DNA from: Hormiphora californensis
Taxonomy: Eukaryota; Ctenophora; Tentaculata; Cydippida; Pleurobrachiidae
Length of the DNA: 64,000 bases
NCBI GenBank assembly: GCA_020137815.1
Contig: CM035360.1
Span: 5,560,250-5,624,249 of the forward strand
Direction: 5' to 3'
Made by a program: the position numbers and the translations under genes. The notes under the pieces are model-generated. The model was given only the letters and a program-made list of their open reading frames with translations. It ran no database searches and was not told where the DNA came from. Of this stretch, positions 43,217 through 54,365 are shown piece by piece; positions within the stretch are counted from its first letter, which is position 1; each line of letters starts with the position of its first letter.

Positions 43217-46200
43217 ATGGACTCGGACGTTGAAGGGGATGATATACGAAGTAGATATGAGGCTCTCAAAGGCGAGAACACTCATCTGCAAGGTCAGCCA
43301 GTAACTTGACTATCATTGACTTGTTCAGACCTTTGTATCTTGAAAATTCTAGTGCATGTATATCATGGTAACCCCCATGGTAACCCTGGTGTATCCCCAT
43401 GGTGACCCTGGTGTATCCCCATGGTAACCCTAGTGTGTCCCATGCATGGTAACCCTGGTGTGTCCCCATGGTAACCCTGATGTGTCCCCATGGTAACCCT
43501 GGTGTATCCCCATGGTAACCCTGGTGTGTCCCCATGGTAACCCTGGTGTGTCCCCATGGTAACCCTGGTATGTCTTGCCTAGCTAGACTGTGTTTCACGC
43601 GCCCCGCCCTTCTTTACAAATGTAAAGGAGGGTTAGAACATAACAAGGTGTGTCCCCATGGTAACCCTGGTGTGTCCCCATGGTAACCCTGATGTTTCCT
43701 ACAGTTGATAACGGAATGTTGAGAATGAAGGTGAAGAACCTGGAGGAACAGGTTGAAAAACTGAGAAGAGCATCCGTCAATATACAGGCACAGGTAGCTC
43801 TATCCATCTGTTTCTATCTCTCTCTCTCCCTCTCTTTCTCTATCTTTATTCTCGTATTTCTCTGATCTCTCCTTCTTACGGCGTCTAGAATTGACGGACG
43901 CAGTGAGTTCTCACATCCCAAAATCATCCCCCCCCCACCCCAGGCGGAGCAAGAGGAGGAGTTCATTTCCAACACGCTAATGAAGACCATAACTAAGCTG
44001 AAGAAGGACAAGGAACAGCTTGCTAAGGAGTACGAGCAGGAGGAGGAGAGTCTAACGAATGATCTATCTCGCAAACTTATGCAGGTATACCATCATATCA
44101 TATCCTCTTGTTCCAACCTAATTTATTGCTTTTTGGGAGAATTTTGGAAACATATGATTTTGAAAATAGTTTCATAAATTATTACTTGCTCACGCATCAA
44201 AACTTTCCTCCAAAATCATTTTAAAATAATTATTTTCCAGTGTTCTAAGTGTCTAAAACACATACTGCAGTACACACATCAAATAATGGTAAAACAGTTT
44301 ATCCTGCAGGCTGCAACGTTCCTCCCCCTAACGCCTCATCACTTCCCTAAAGTTGCCTCTTAGCCAGAGAGAAGGGTCTCTTGTGTGAACAGGGCCACCT
44401 TGAGCTCACGATCACCCGCCAATGATTCCTTGCCACAGTTGCTAGTGTCCCATCATTTAGTATCATCTCTTTAATGCTTCCGCGTTCTCTTTTCCATCCT
44501 CAAATGCAATTACTTTCATCACTTATTTACCCTCGTTGTCAATTGCCTTCATTAATTTACAGCTAGTTTCTGCACCGGTGTTCAACTCAACAGCTTCCGC
44601 CAGCAAAGACAGGGTGTCCGCTTTACATAAATTAAAGTTGAAGTTTTCCAGCCAGTAATTAAGTGGAATGAATTGAAGTAAAGTGAAGAGATTGTTGTGT
44701 GATCTGATCCACAATATCATATTCTACCGCCATCGCCATGGCTAGATCCAAATGAGACAGCTTTGCGTTGTCTCCTAGTAACCGAGACAACCGGACTATA
44801 AGCTTAGCTTTGTTTCCTGGGACACTTGAAAGAAGGTGGTCCAAAAAGCGTCTGTCCGAGTATTTAACTGCCAGGTCCAGTGCGAGAATAGCGTAGTTCC
44901 AGTAGGCATCAAAATCGTCACATGGCTTAGGGAGGTTTCTTTTGTAGAACTGAAGACATCCATTTCCTTGCCCAATCTATTTTGAAGACAGCAACCATTT
45001 TCAAAAAGTCACTGAAAACTTTAAACTCGGTGGTGTCGAATAGCATTTCCAAGGTCCCTGTATAACACACATCAGCAAAAGTTTTAACGGATTGGGACTC
45101 GAAGTCTGACACATCATGATCAAGCTCTCCGTCTGTCTCAATGATATTTTTTAGAACCGGTGAGTTGAATGCCAGAACGAGGGAGTTTAGAGACATTTCA
45201 GTCTTGTCCTGTAGGGAAAAACGTAACGTTCCCATGGACAGGAAGAGCTAAATTCTCCTTTCCGAAATCGAATCCTTTTGAATCTGGTTCCTCGCATAGA
45301 AATAACTCATCATGTATCAAAAATGTGACCACTGAATTTGTGCTAAAATCCTTTTCAAACACTATTTCCTGCCTCAAGGTTGCCTGATCTTGTTTCCACG
45401 GAATCTGGACCTCGCACTGTGATTATAACCGCTCCACTTGGAAGATTTGTCACGAATTGGCCATTTGATTTGCGCTTCTTTACTACAAACCTTAGATCTT
45501 TATCCGTTTTTTGACCTTCTGCGATCCAAATCGAGTCGTTGGATTGGTGGCTGCTCATGATCTTCTTTGAACAACCAGAGGATACGAAATCATCCAGCAT
45601 TCGATCGAAAATTACGAGATTAGATTTAGCTTGAGTTACAGTGGGTGGTCCGAGGTAGCTTTCATCAATCGTGATCTTAGCTTCAATCGTAAAGTTTTCG
45701 ACTCTGGCCAGGTTTTCCAGGGACTCGCATTTAGGTTCTCCCCATCCTTCAAAATTAGTATTTGAAAACTTTTTTCTTGTAATATTGAGTGTCCTCTGCC
45801 CCAGTGGTAATGTTAGTAATGATGTATGATGACACGCACATCCACTCCTCTGTTGATTGTATAGGTTCACAGAAGAGATATACACCTATGTGTTGGGCAT
45901 CTTTTTTCAAGTAAATCTCCAATGAACCTTGAAATACGTGGGTTCCACTGAATGTGCCAATATGTGACAGTGAAGAAAACAGAAAGTCCGCTTTGAAAGT
46001 TATAGTAGTGGGTACCATGGTATACCTAGGGAAATACCAAATTAAGAAACAAGAACTCTATAATTTAAAAAACGTCGAGCGTGGTTAAAATGCATGCAGT
46101 TAGCGTTTCGTCATATCACGGCCCACGAGCTCTTATTGACCCGTATAGATAATTTTTGGAAGAACCTCGATTTTGACCATCTCGAAGTGTAAATATCGCC

Positions 46201-49200
46201 TACTGTGGGCTTTAAAAACATACAAAATACACAAAAAGGTAAATAAATTACTTGCGTTTGGTAAGAGGCAAGTGCAACGTAAATAATAAAGACTACACAG
46301 TTGTCTTAAAAATTGTTATCATTTACTTCGCTTCCTAAATATCAAATGACACCTTAGCGGAACCCCTCCATTTTCTGACACATTTCTCCCCAAAAAGCTA
46401 CGGAAAGAGAAACGAGAGTTGGAGGAGACCCTGGAGTCAGAACAGCTCTCCCAAGTAACCCATCTCCAGAAGAAGATCCTGAAGCTAGAGAGCGAGGTGG
46501 TCAGGAAACAGGAGGCCCTTATGGAGGTAAACTTTATTATAGTGTTTTGAGGATGATATATAATACGTTATTCAGTCGGACCCCGATTTACCGGGAGGAT
46601 AAACTTCCCCGATTAGATATAGAAAATTTATAGTCTTTGACCCCGATATACCGGACACCCCGATTTACTGGGTAAAGGTTAAAACCCTTTCCCCCGTACA
46701 ACCCGGTAAATCGGGGTCCGACTGTAATAGGCTCGTATTTTTAGAAGGTCCTTGTTTATTGTTCGTACTCGTCCCGTAACAAATGAATTATGTCTATCGG
46801 AACACAGCCATGACATGTTTCCGCAACTGTGGAATATTATTATTATTATTACACGGATTAAATATTGTTGCCGTCCCTTGTGTGTGTTATGTACTGTGTG
46901 TATTATCACGTCTAGCAAGTAGTGTCTCTAAAGAGAAGTGTACACGTTGATGCATAATATAAAGCAACTGTTAGCCTATCATATTGATACACATTCACAC
47001 ACACACACATATTGACATAGTCCATGAATTTAGCATTTCTTGGTGTATTCCAGTCTTACATTTTATGTGGGTATTCATTGTGGGACCTCCCCCCCCCCAC
47101 GTCACACACACAAACTGTCCTACTAACAAACCACACCCCAGTTGAGAAAAGAGAAGATTGATCTTGAGAACCACCTTGAGGCAGAGCAGGAACAATTTGT
47201 TAACAAACTACGCAAGAAAATGGAACAGCTTGAACATGAAAAAAGGTAGAAAATGTGATCTTGTGAGATATAACTCTACATAAGAGATGTGATCTTTTGA
47301 GACATTTATCTCAAAAGTTTCAAGCTGATGAAACTACAAATTTCATGATTCAGCAATATATCTTATACCTCTCACGGCTCACCCCTATTTCATGATTCAG
47401 CAATATATCTTATACCTCTCACGGCTCACCCCTATTTCATGATTCAGCAATATATCGTATACCTCTCTCTCACCCTTATTTTCAGTGTTCTGATAGCTAA
47501 GATGGGTCAGGACAGCACTCCACCTGCTTCACCATGTCATTCAGGTAATACTGCCTTCCTTTCTCTCGCCTTTCTACAGCTGTAGTTTCTCGGTTACTGC
47601 CTCCCTTTCTACAGTAGTTTCTGGGTTTATATGAGAGGAAGAGAGATCCCGAATTATAATCATATGAAACCCGATAGCTAATTTAACAGTCGTTTGAACA
47701 TTTTGCACGCTCATGATAACTGCTAGCTGGGAGATTTAACACCCTCCTCGCAGTTTGACAGTCCAGTTCCCTTTTTCACGCGTTTCTCTACATTTGAATA
47801 ACATGCGTGTAAAATTCTAAGTATTGAAAATGTGTGTAAACACACAGTTCTGTCAACAAAAGAAAGGGGAAACATGTCTGCAACACGTTTCAATGTTATC
47901 TCTCTCATAAGGAGTGAAAAGAATCACAATCCATTCGTTTCTCTCTCTCATTGTCTCTTTTACTGTTCACTACTTCTGACAGTGTGTATTGCCCCCAATC
48001 TTGCTCTCTCTTTCTCAAACATGTTAGGAACAGTAGACACTAAGTCTACACACATTTTCACGGTGTCTGTTGACTAATTGCCAGCAGTCCTAGTGTGTTT
48101 CACCTTGTGTTGTGTCTCTTATTTGTGTGTAATTACTATCGGGTTTCATAAAATATGAACGTTTGTTAGCCTATCGCGTTATAGGTTTAAATCACCTCCC
48201 CCTCACCCTCGGCTGGCGCCTCGGGATCGGCGTCGGGATTTAAACCAGTTTAATCGCCCTGCCGGGCGATTAAACTCCAGTTGGCTGTCCCCAGCTCGCG
48301 CTGGGAACAGCCAACTTGATAACGCGCCAGTCTACAAACGTTCATACTTCATTTATTCACCACCCCCCTCTCAGGAAGCGTGGCGGGTAAACCAGAGGAC
48401 CTGAGGTCCAGTAACACAGAGTTAGTGGAGCGTGTAAAGGAGCTCCAAAACGAGGTTCAGAGGCTTAACAGAGAGCTACGTCTTAGCAATGGCCGGAAAC
48501 GCTGGGGGTATGTGTATTGTGTAGTGATAGTTTTATATCGTACATGTAGGAGATCTAACTTATCCGTTATCGTATTGTAGGGGATCGTTCAGGGATTATT
48601 AAAATACTTCCTAAACCTCTAGAATATATTGTCTTTCTGCAGATAGTGAAGCTAGCAACATGAGTGTAGAAGAGTGCCGGCTGAGGGAAGAGAATATCAA
48701 GTTGGCTCGACAGTTGTATTGGGAGAGGGAGCAGCGGCTCAAATTGAGCAAAGTCCTCTCTGAGAGTAACAGCAGTCTGGAAATGGACGAAGAAAGGTGA
48801 GTGTCTCTCTACCTGAATCTCACGAGACAGTTCGAACAATTCAACATCCCATGCCGGGTTCTTCTCACTAACTGACAGCCGTTCGTTGTCGCCCGAGGGG
48901 GTCCCCGATATATTTGTATGTGTGTGCGTAAGGGTGTCACGTGACAGGTCGAAATGGTGTAAATCAGTGGAAAGTATCCCATTCTTGGCGCGAGCGCGCG
49001 TAGGACCAGATGAACGCGCGCAATATACCCAAACCCACGCTGTCCCTGATAAAATCAGAGGTTTTATCCACATCAACTAAAATTCAAATGATTCGAATGA
49101 TTCAAATTGAATTCAAATGATTATATTGAAACAGTATTGAGCTAACTTGACAGGTTTTATTATCCCTCTCCCAGGCACCTGAACGAGCAACTATCACAAG

Positions 49201-49824
49201 GAGTTAACCCTCTGACTCTTGCATCTCCCGGGGGGTCCTACTGTCTACCCCTTGGTGCGAGAAGTCCCTCTCCAGCGTTCAGACAACAACATCACGTAAG
49301 TTAGTTCCCCTTTTTGTTAAGACTTGATAAGAGTGTTTGAATTTAAAATCATGTTTGTTGGATGGAAATTAATGTACCACAAACTAATCAAAACCCCTCT
49401 TTTCCTGGAAACCCGTTGTAGGATTGAGCATCAAATTCTGCGAGAGAGAGAGAAAGAGTGATATGTGAGTGAAGTGTGCACGCACCAGCGAATGCCCTTT
49501 CTCTCTGATCTTGTATTACATCTTGCCATCTGATTATTGTACTTTTTATCTGCACTTTGTTAACCAAAACTTCTGGGGCTTAAGCGCTGTGCTGTGAAAT
49601 TAACCCCCTAAAATAACCCTGTCTTGCGGCGCCAGACTCCAATTTGACGACAGTGCGCTCATATAGGGTCGACGGCGCCAGACAGAAATAACCCTTCTTT
49701 CCCTCCCAAAGTATTTATTATTTACTCCTCACCCCAGATTGCAAGAGTGAGGCATCTTTCGGAGGGAAGTGGACACAGCAGCAGTCGCTCACGAACCATG
49801 TCCTTGCAGAACAACAACACCTGA
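43217..49824 (+). CDS. CCDC6: CCDC6 coiled-coil protein, about ten exons
   Basis: CCDC6 is a coiled-coil scaffold linked to the ATM checkpoint and 14-3-3 binding in vertebrates. Exons are 43217-43292, 43705-43793, 43944-44084, 46398-46526, 47142-47245, 47486-47544, 48375-48507, about 48649-48796, 49175-49295 and 49738-49824. Matching segments are [62 protein letters not shown] and [20 protein letters not shown], each with a direct counterpart in human CCDC6. The C-terminal exon ([20 protein letters not shown]) is assigned by phase. The acceptor at 48649 is chosen because the nearer AG gives a stop. The human C-terminal Pro-rich tail is much shorter here. A MATH-BTB pseudogene lies in the intron after 44084. 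Confidence 0.88.
43365..43690. repeat. Minisatellite (GTGTGTCCCCATGGTAACCCTG)n interrupted by a repeat insertion
   Basis: About eleven units of 21-22 bp lie in CCDC6 intron 1. The array is split by a different short repeat at 43574-43646, with units resuming at 43647. Confidence 0.9.
43574..43646. mobile_element. Short repeat inserted into the minisatellite
   Basis: TTGCCTAGCTAGACTGTGTT through TTTACAAATGTAAAGGAGGG to AGAACATAACAA. The clean interruption of a tandem array defines its borders. Confidence 0.65.
44523..46018 (-). pseudogene. MATH-BTB (SPOP-like) protein, intronless, several frameshifts
   Basis: Minus-strand frames together spell a MATH domain ([53 protein letters not shown]), then a BTB domain ([40 protein letters not shown]) and a BACK-like helix region ([20 protein letters not shown]). 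SPOP-type proteins are CUL3 substrate adaptors. Frame changes are needed near 45760, 45375, 45222, 44940 and 44650. A splice explanation was considered for the one at 45222 (CCCTACAG acceptor), but the upstream sequence is also coding-like. It is intronless and lies antisense in a CCDC6 intron, so a decayed retrocopy is the simplest reading. Confidence 0.65.
46573..46724. mobile_element. pogo/Tigger-like MITE, full copy
   Basis: Both termini are intact (CAGTCGGACCCCGATTTACC and its complement). TA follows on the right; TT stands in place of TA on the left. It lies in CCDC6 intron 4. Confidence 0.75.
47338..47470. repeat. 48-bp tandem repeat, about 2.5 copies
   Basis: The unit begins TTTCATGATTCAGCAATATA and ends CTCACCCCTA. 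It lies in a CCDC6 intron. Confidence 0.85.
48155..48345. mobile_element. MITE with TATGAACGTTTGT ends and internal hairpins
   Basis: ATGAACGTTTGTTAGCCT and the complement of its partner form 30-bp inverted ends. Inside are hairpins around TTTAATCGCCCTGCCGGGCG and GTTGGCTGTCCCCAGC. It lies 30 bp from a CCDC6 acceptor. Confidence 0.7.
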
Positions 49825-49837
49825 AGACCGGGAAATG

Positions 49838-49968
<131 letters not shown>

Positions 49969-50390
49969 TGGAGCAGACGGAATTTGTCTGAGCTCTCTAA
50001 GACTGGGAGTCAATTCGCGGGTTGGTCAAATAAAAAAGAATAAGAGATTCTTCTATTTATTATCAAAGACGGTGTGTTGATATTTGTGTCTGTCTATAAT
50101 AATATGTGTGTGTGAGACTGTGAGGGTGGGAAGAATAATGTAAAGCCGAGAGAGGAGAGAAGAGGTATGCATTTGGGTGAACTTGTAACTTGATTAAAGA
50201 TTTATAGTACCTAAAATACTGCAACTATTTTTTGTATCCTTTTGTAAGTGAAAATCCGATCTTTGACAGTATCGCGCGATGCTCCCACCAGTTAGCGATG
50301 TACCTGTGGCGCGCATAATTTCCCCTGTGCGCGCTCAGTCATTTGAAAATTTTGCGTTCAGAAGCTTCCGAATTTTTCAAACGATTTTCG

Positions 50391-50541
50391 ATGAGGCCCC
50401 TCGGAAATGTTCAAGTCATGCACAATCAAGTCACGCCCACCAATCACAGCTCAGAACGCGCGGAGTGCTTCGCGCGTTCTGCGCTGTGATTGGTGGGCGT
50501 GACTTGATTGTGCATGACTTGAACATTTCCGAGGGGCCTCA
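50391..50541. mobile_element. Near-perfect palindromic insertion present in one duplicate only
   Basis: Arms of about 74 bp begin ATGAGGCCCCTCGGAAATGT and are reverse complements with few mismatches. The matching position in the right copy lacks it, which shows it is a discrete insertion or loss. Confidence 0.75.
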
Positions 50542-51012
50542 TTTTTAGTGAATTTTCAAAAAAAAAAAAAAAATTTTCGATTTTTAAAATCAAAATTGAA
50601 AATCTCACAAACAGCCCTCCGTTAGGCGTTATTCCCGGGTTTTAAGGGTATCAGTCAGCGCAAACATGGTGGTGCGGTCATACAATCCTTTCGGAATCCC
50701 CAAGCAATTGCACACACTCGGGTTTTGTGAAAATTCCACTCTTTGAATTTTGATGATCAGAATTTCAAGTCACTATCTCATTAGGGGGTGGAGCAATGAC
50801 CGTGGGAAATTTCACAAAACCCAAGGGAGGGAGGGCTATTCTTGCTAGGGGTTTCCTGCTGGGAACCAAACGGTTGTTGGTACACCCACCAAGCAGTGAA
50901 ATATTTATTAAGAATCTAACGCTCATTTACGAGCTGGTACCTTGTGTGCGTCAGGGTTACAGTTTTTGATGAAGTCGTATAATTGGTAGTTAAATAAACC
51001 TCTTCTCCCAGG

Positions 51013-51345
51013 ATGGAGCAATGGCGTGTCTGTGGACTAAGAGATATCGAGAACTTGCGCTTGCGTCTGCTTGGACAACATGTGGTTGCAAATAATCAAG
51101 ATGGAAATCCCACGACCGAATCTCAGCCTGTTACCGAATCTCAGCCTTCTGACCGTAGCAATGATTGCCCAGAAGAAACACCGGTTGTTGTTGTTGTACC
51201 GACAGATAAGGAAGTTTGTAGTCCAACGGCCAGTGAACCAGTATCACAAGCCACAGAAAAACCATACTATACCCCTCCCTCCACCCCAGTACACACGTGC
51301 CCGGAACCTCAGAATAATAAACACCCGAAAATCAGAATTCCATAG
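51013..51345 (+). pseudogene. Left copy of duplicated ORF, truncated by frameshift
   Basis: It begins MEQWRVCGLRDIENLRLRLL after a TTCTCCCAG acceptor, like the copy at 54832. A missing A in the AATAAAACACCC run shifts the frame and ends the protein after 110 residues. Further single-base deletions follow downstream. Confidence 0.6.
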
Positions 51346-51845
51346 CGAAAGACGGTAATTTAGGTGATACAAAGACACCGAATTGAACTTTCGATCTGCA
51401 AAACAGTTTCTTTCCTATCTGAGATACTTTTGGTAAGGTGAACTTTGGTCCGATAGAACATTATATTAATCTGTAACTGTATACCCAACTATTTTAATTC
51501 TTTTATCAAAACTTTAAATTATTATTAAATTCATTAATCCCATTACGTAGAACTTATGCAAAGGTGTGTTGATATTTGTGTCTGTCTATAATATGTGTGT
51601 GTGAGGGTGGGAAGAATAATGCAAAGCCGAGAGAGCAGAGAAAAGGTATGCATTTGGGTGAACTTGTAACTTGATTAAAGATTTATAGTACCTAAAATAC
51701 TGCAACTATTTTTTGTATCCTTTTATAAGTGAAAATCCAATCTTCGACAGTATCGCGCGATGCTTCAGCCAGTTAGTGATGTACCTGTGGCGCGCATAAT
51801 TTTCCCTTGTGCGCGCGCTCAGTCGTTTGAAAATTTCGCGTTCAG

Positions 51846-54365
51846 AGATAACTCCAGCAGTGGTGAAAGACCTAAAGGAGAAACACCCAGAGGCAGCTTT
51901 GGCATGCGCTGCAGACCCCAAGTGCGCGCGTTTTCCACGGCTTCTAGGGAAGCATAGGCCAAGAGGCAGCTCCTCTAAACCCTGACCACGTCATTTCTAC
52001 CGACGAACCCCCTTCTTTTGAGCCTGCCATATTTTTCAATCTTAATGCTGACAGCATCAAACGAGCTGCAGCAGCCACGAAAGGCGGTGCTGGACCCAGT
52101 GGGATGTCAGACCATCTATGGGCCCGTATGTTGTGCAGTAAATCATTCGGAAAATCATCGGAGTCCCTTGCCCATGAAGTGGCTCTGATGACTAGAAGAC
52201 TGTGTACAGTGTACGTTGACCCTATCTCGCTGAGTGCACTACTATCGTGCAAACTGATCGCTCTAGACAAGAATCCAGGTGTCCGTCCTATTGGTGTAGG
52301 TGAGGTTCTACGCCGGATTATTGGCCGTTCTGTTTCCCAACACCTGAAACCAGAAATCATCCAAGCTGCTGGCCCTCTTCAGCTCGCTGCTGGCCAACAG
52401 GGTGGAGCCGAAGCGGCGGTGCACTCAATGAGAGCTTTCTTTGACGATGAGAACGCAGAGGCGGTACTATTGGCTGATGCTCGTAATGCCTTCAATGTTC
52501 TGAATCGTCGGAATGCATTGGTGAACATTCAGTATCTTTGTCCTGCTCTTTCTATCTTCGCCATAAACCTCTACCGCTCTCCTGTCCGTCTTTACCTCTC
52601 CGATGGCTCTTTCATCCTGTCATCTGAGGGAACCACCCAAGGCTGCAACATCGCCTCTCCCCTTTATTGTATAAGTCTTCGACCTTTGGTGGATAAACTT
52701 TCAACCACTTCCCCAAATCAAATTTTCTATGCTGACGATGGAGCAGCTGTTGGCTCCCTTCTCGGTGTTAGGGAATGGTGGGACTCCCTTGTTGCAAATG
52801 GTCCTGGCTATGGCTACTTTCCCCGTCCTGATAAATCAGTGTTGATCGTAAAACCCGAACATATGGAGGAGGCCAAAACGGTTTTCAATGACACTGACGT
52901 CATCATCAAATCAGACGGTCATCGCTATCTTGGGGCACCTTTAGGAACAACAGAATATCAGCAAATGTATGTCTCCAAGAAAATTGAGGAATGGGTCTCA
53001 GATATACAGAACATCTCCAAAATTGCTGAAACAGAGCCTCACGCGGCTTATTCGGGTTACTGCATGGGTCTATCAAAACGTTGGCTTTTTCTCATGCGAA
53101 CAACACCCAACACAGCCGAGCTCTTTGCCCCCTTGGAATCAGCCATAACCTCCTTGTTGCTACCTTCTATCCTACGCAACCACTTCAGCCCATTACACCG
53201 AGAGCTCTTTTCCCTCCCATGCAGACAGGGTGGCCTTGGAATAAACAACCCCTGTGAGATCGCCGAACTTGAGCACCAACGATCTCTTGTCGCAACTGCA
53301 CCGCTCTCTCAAATCATCACCGAACAGAAAACAAATATTGACGATGAGAGAGCAGTGCTAGTTGCCAAGAGATTGAAGGCTGCCAAACAGGAGGTCCTAC
53401 ACTCTAAGCTTGAGGTGCAGAAGAAACGCCTTGCCGAGGTTGCCGAGAAACTAACACCATCTCAACGGCGGCTTCATGAAGAGCTATGTAGGCGAGGTTC
53501 CTCAACCTGGCTAACCACTCTACCGTTGGAGGAACACGGTTTTGTCCTGAACAAATTAGAGTTTAGAGACGCTCTGTCTCTGAGATATGACCTTCCTCTC
53601 CACGAATTCCCCAACCACTGTGCATGTGGCAAACTAAACTCGATCGAACACAGTCTTAGCTGCTCTCGTGGAGGTTATGTCAACCTTAGACACAATCAGA
53701 TGCGTGATCTCACTGCGAACCTCTTAGCTGAGGCTGGGTGTGGGGATGTTGTGATCGAACCTCACCTTCTTCCACTAACTGGAGAGGAGTTCAAATACCG
53801 TTCCGCCATCACCACCGAAGAGGCTCGATTAGATGTCTCAGCACGTGACCTCTGGTCTCCTATGGCAAAGCTATTCCTTGATTTCCGCGTCTTTAACTCT
53901 CGAGCCCCCACCAATCAATCTCTTCCTATTACCAAGGCTCTCAAGAAACACGAGGATGAGAAGAAGCGAGCATATGGTGAACGTGTCTTGCAGGTCGAAA
54001 AAAGTTCCTTCACACCGGTTGTCTTCTCGACATCAGGAATTATGGGCGATGAAGCAGACAAGTTCTATAAGAAGCTTGCTTCTAAACTTTCCGATAAAAC
54101 GAAACAATCCTATCCCGACTCTATCCGGTACATTAGGCAACGATTATCATTCTGCCTCTTGAGGACACTTGTGATCAGTCTAAGGGGTCACCGTGGCACT
54201 AGCCCAAAACGGTTCAGCGACAGGAATGATATTAACATTTTATACATGATTAAAAACAATTCGAATTAATTTATTATATCCATTTTATGTACAGATAACC
54301 TTGATTTCTATATCCATTTTACTAATTGAACCGGTACCCCGGCTTTTGCAAAAAAAAAAAAAAAA
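51846..54365 (+). mobile_element. 5'-truncated non-LTR retrotransposon with poly(A) and 8-bp duplication
   Basis: The insertion splits the right duplicate. CGTTCAGA occurs on both sides (ending at 51845 and starting at 54366), matching a single site in the left copy. A 14-nt A tract ends the element. These are marks of target-primed reverse transcription. Confidence 0.85.
52104..54269 (+). CDS. Reverse transcriptase with Cys-His finger and endonuclease-like domain
   Basis: The 721-residue frame is intact. RT motifs are DARNAFNVLN near residue 124 (motif A), EGTTQG near 176 (motif B) and FYADDGA near 208 (catalytic YADD). A zinc-knuckle-like CACGKLNSIEHSLSCSRGG lies near 505-525, followed by RHNQMRDLTANLL. 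The C-terminal part has ARLDVSARDLW and FLDFRVFN near 573-595, which suit the catalytic strand pair of a PD-(D/E)xK restriction-like endonuclease. This order (RT, CCHC, endonuclease) fits REL-endonuclease LINEs rather than APE-type elements. Upstream sequence to 51846 continues the coding homology in another frame (KDLKEKHPEAALAC), so the 5' part is truncated and shifted near 51955. No second ORF is present. Confidence 0.85.
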   Translation: MSDHLWARMLCSKSFGKSSESLAHEVALMTRRLCTVYVDPISLSALLSCKLIALDKNPGVRPIGVGEVLRRIIGRSVSQHLKPEIIQAAGPLQLAAGQQGGAEAAVHSMRAFFDDENAEAVLLADARNAFNVLNRRNALVNIQYLCPALSIFAINLYRSPVRLYLSDGSFILSSEGTTQGCNIASPLYCISLRPLVDKLSTTSPNQIFYADDGAAVGSLLGVREWWDSLVANGPGYGYFPRPDKSVLIVKPEHMEEAKTVFNDTDVIIKSDGHRYLGAPLGTTEYQQMYVSKKIEEWVSDIQNISKIAETEPHAAYSGYCMGLSKRWLFLMRTTPNTAELFAPLESAITSLLLPSILRNHFSPLHRELFSLPCRQGGLGINNPCEIAELEHQRSLVATAPLSQIITEQKTNIDDERAVLVAKRLKAAKQEVLHSKLEVQKKRLAEVAEKLTPSQRRLHEELCRRGSSTWLTTLPLEEHGFVLNKLEFRDALSLRYDLPLHEFPNHCACGKLNSIEHSLSCSRGGYVNLRHNQMRDLTANLLAEAGCGDVVIEPHLLPLTGEEFKYRSAITTEEARLDVSARDLWSPMAKLFLDFRVFNSRAPTNQSLPITKALKKHEDEKKRAYGERVLQVEKSSFTPVVFSTSGIMGDEADKFYKKLASKLSDKTKQSYPDSIRYIRQRLSFCLLRTLVISLRGHRGTSPKRFSDRNDINILYMIKNNSN

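Larger units (their letters stand above)
50063..51562. repeat. Tandem duplication, left copy
   Basis: This segment matches 51563-51845 plus 54366-55340, which is the same unit split by a retrotransposon. The left copy carries an extra palindrome (50391-50541) and many single-base deletions relative to the right copy. Confidence 0.85.

Noticed and set aside
43266-43598. ORF rich in [12 protein letters not shown]
   Set aside because: It is antisense translation of the CCDC6 intron 1 minisatellite.
43365-43690. CRISPR-like regular repeats (also 21383-21562)
   Set aside because: Units are directly contiguous without unique spacers, and the genome is eukaryotic. They are minisatellites.
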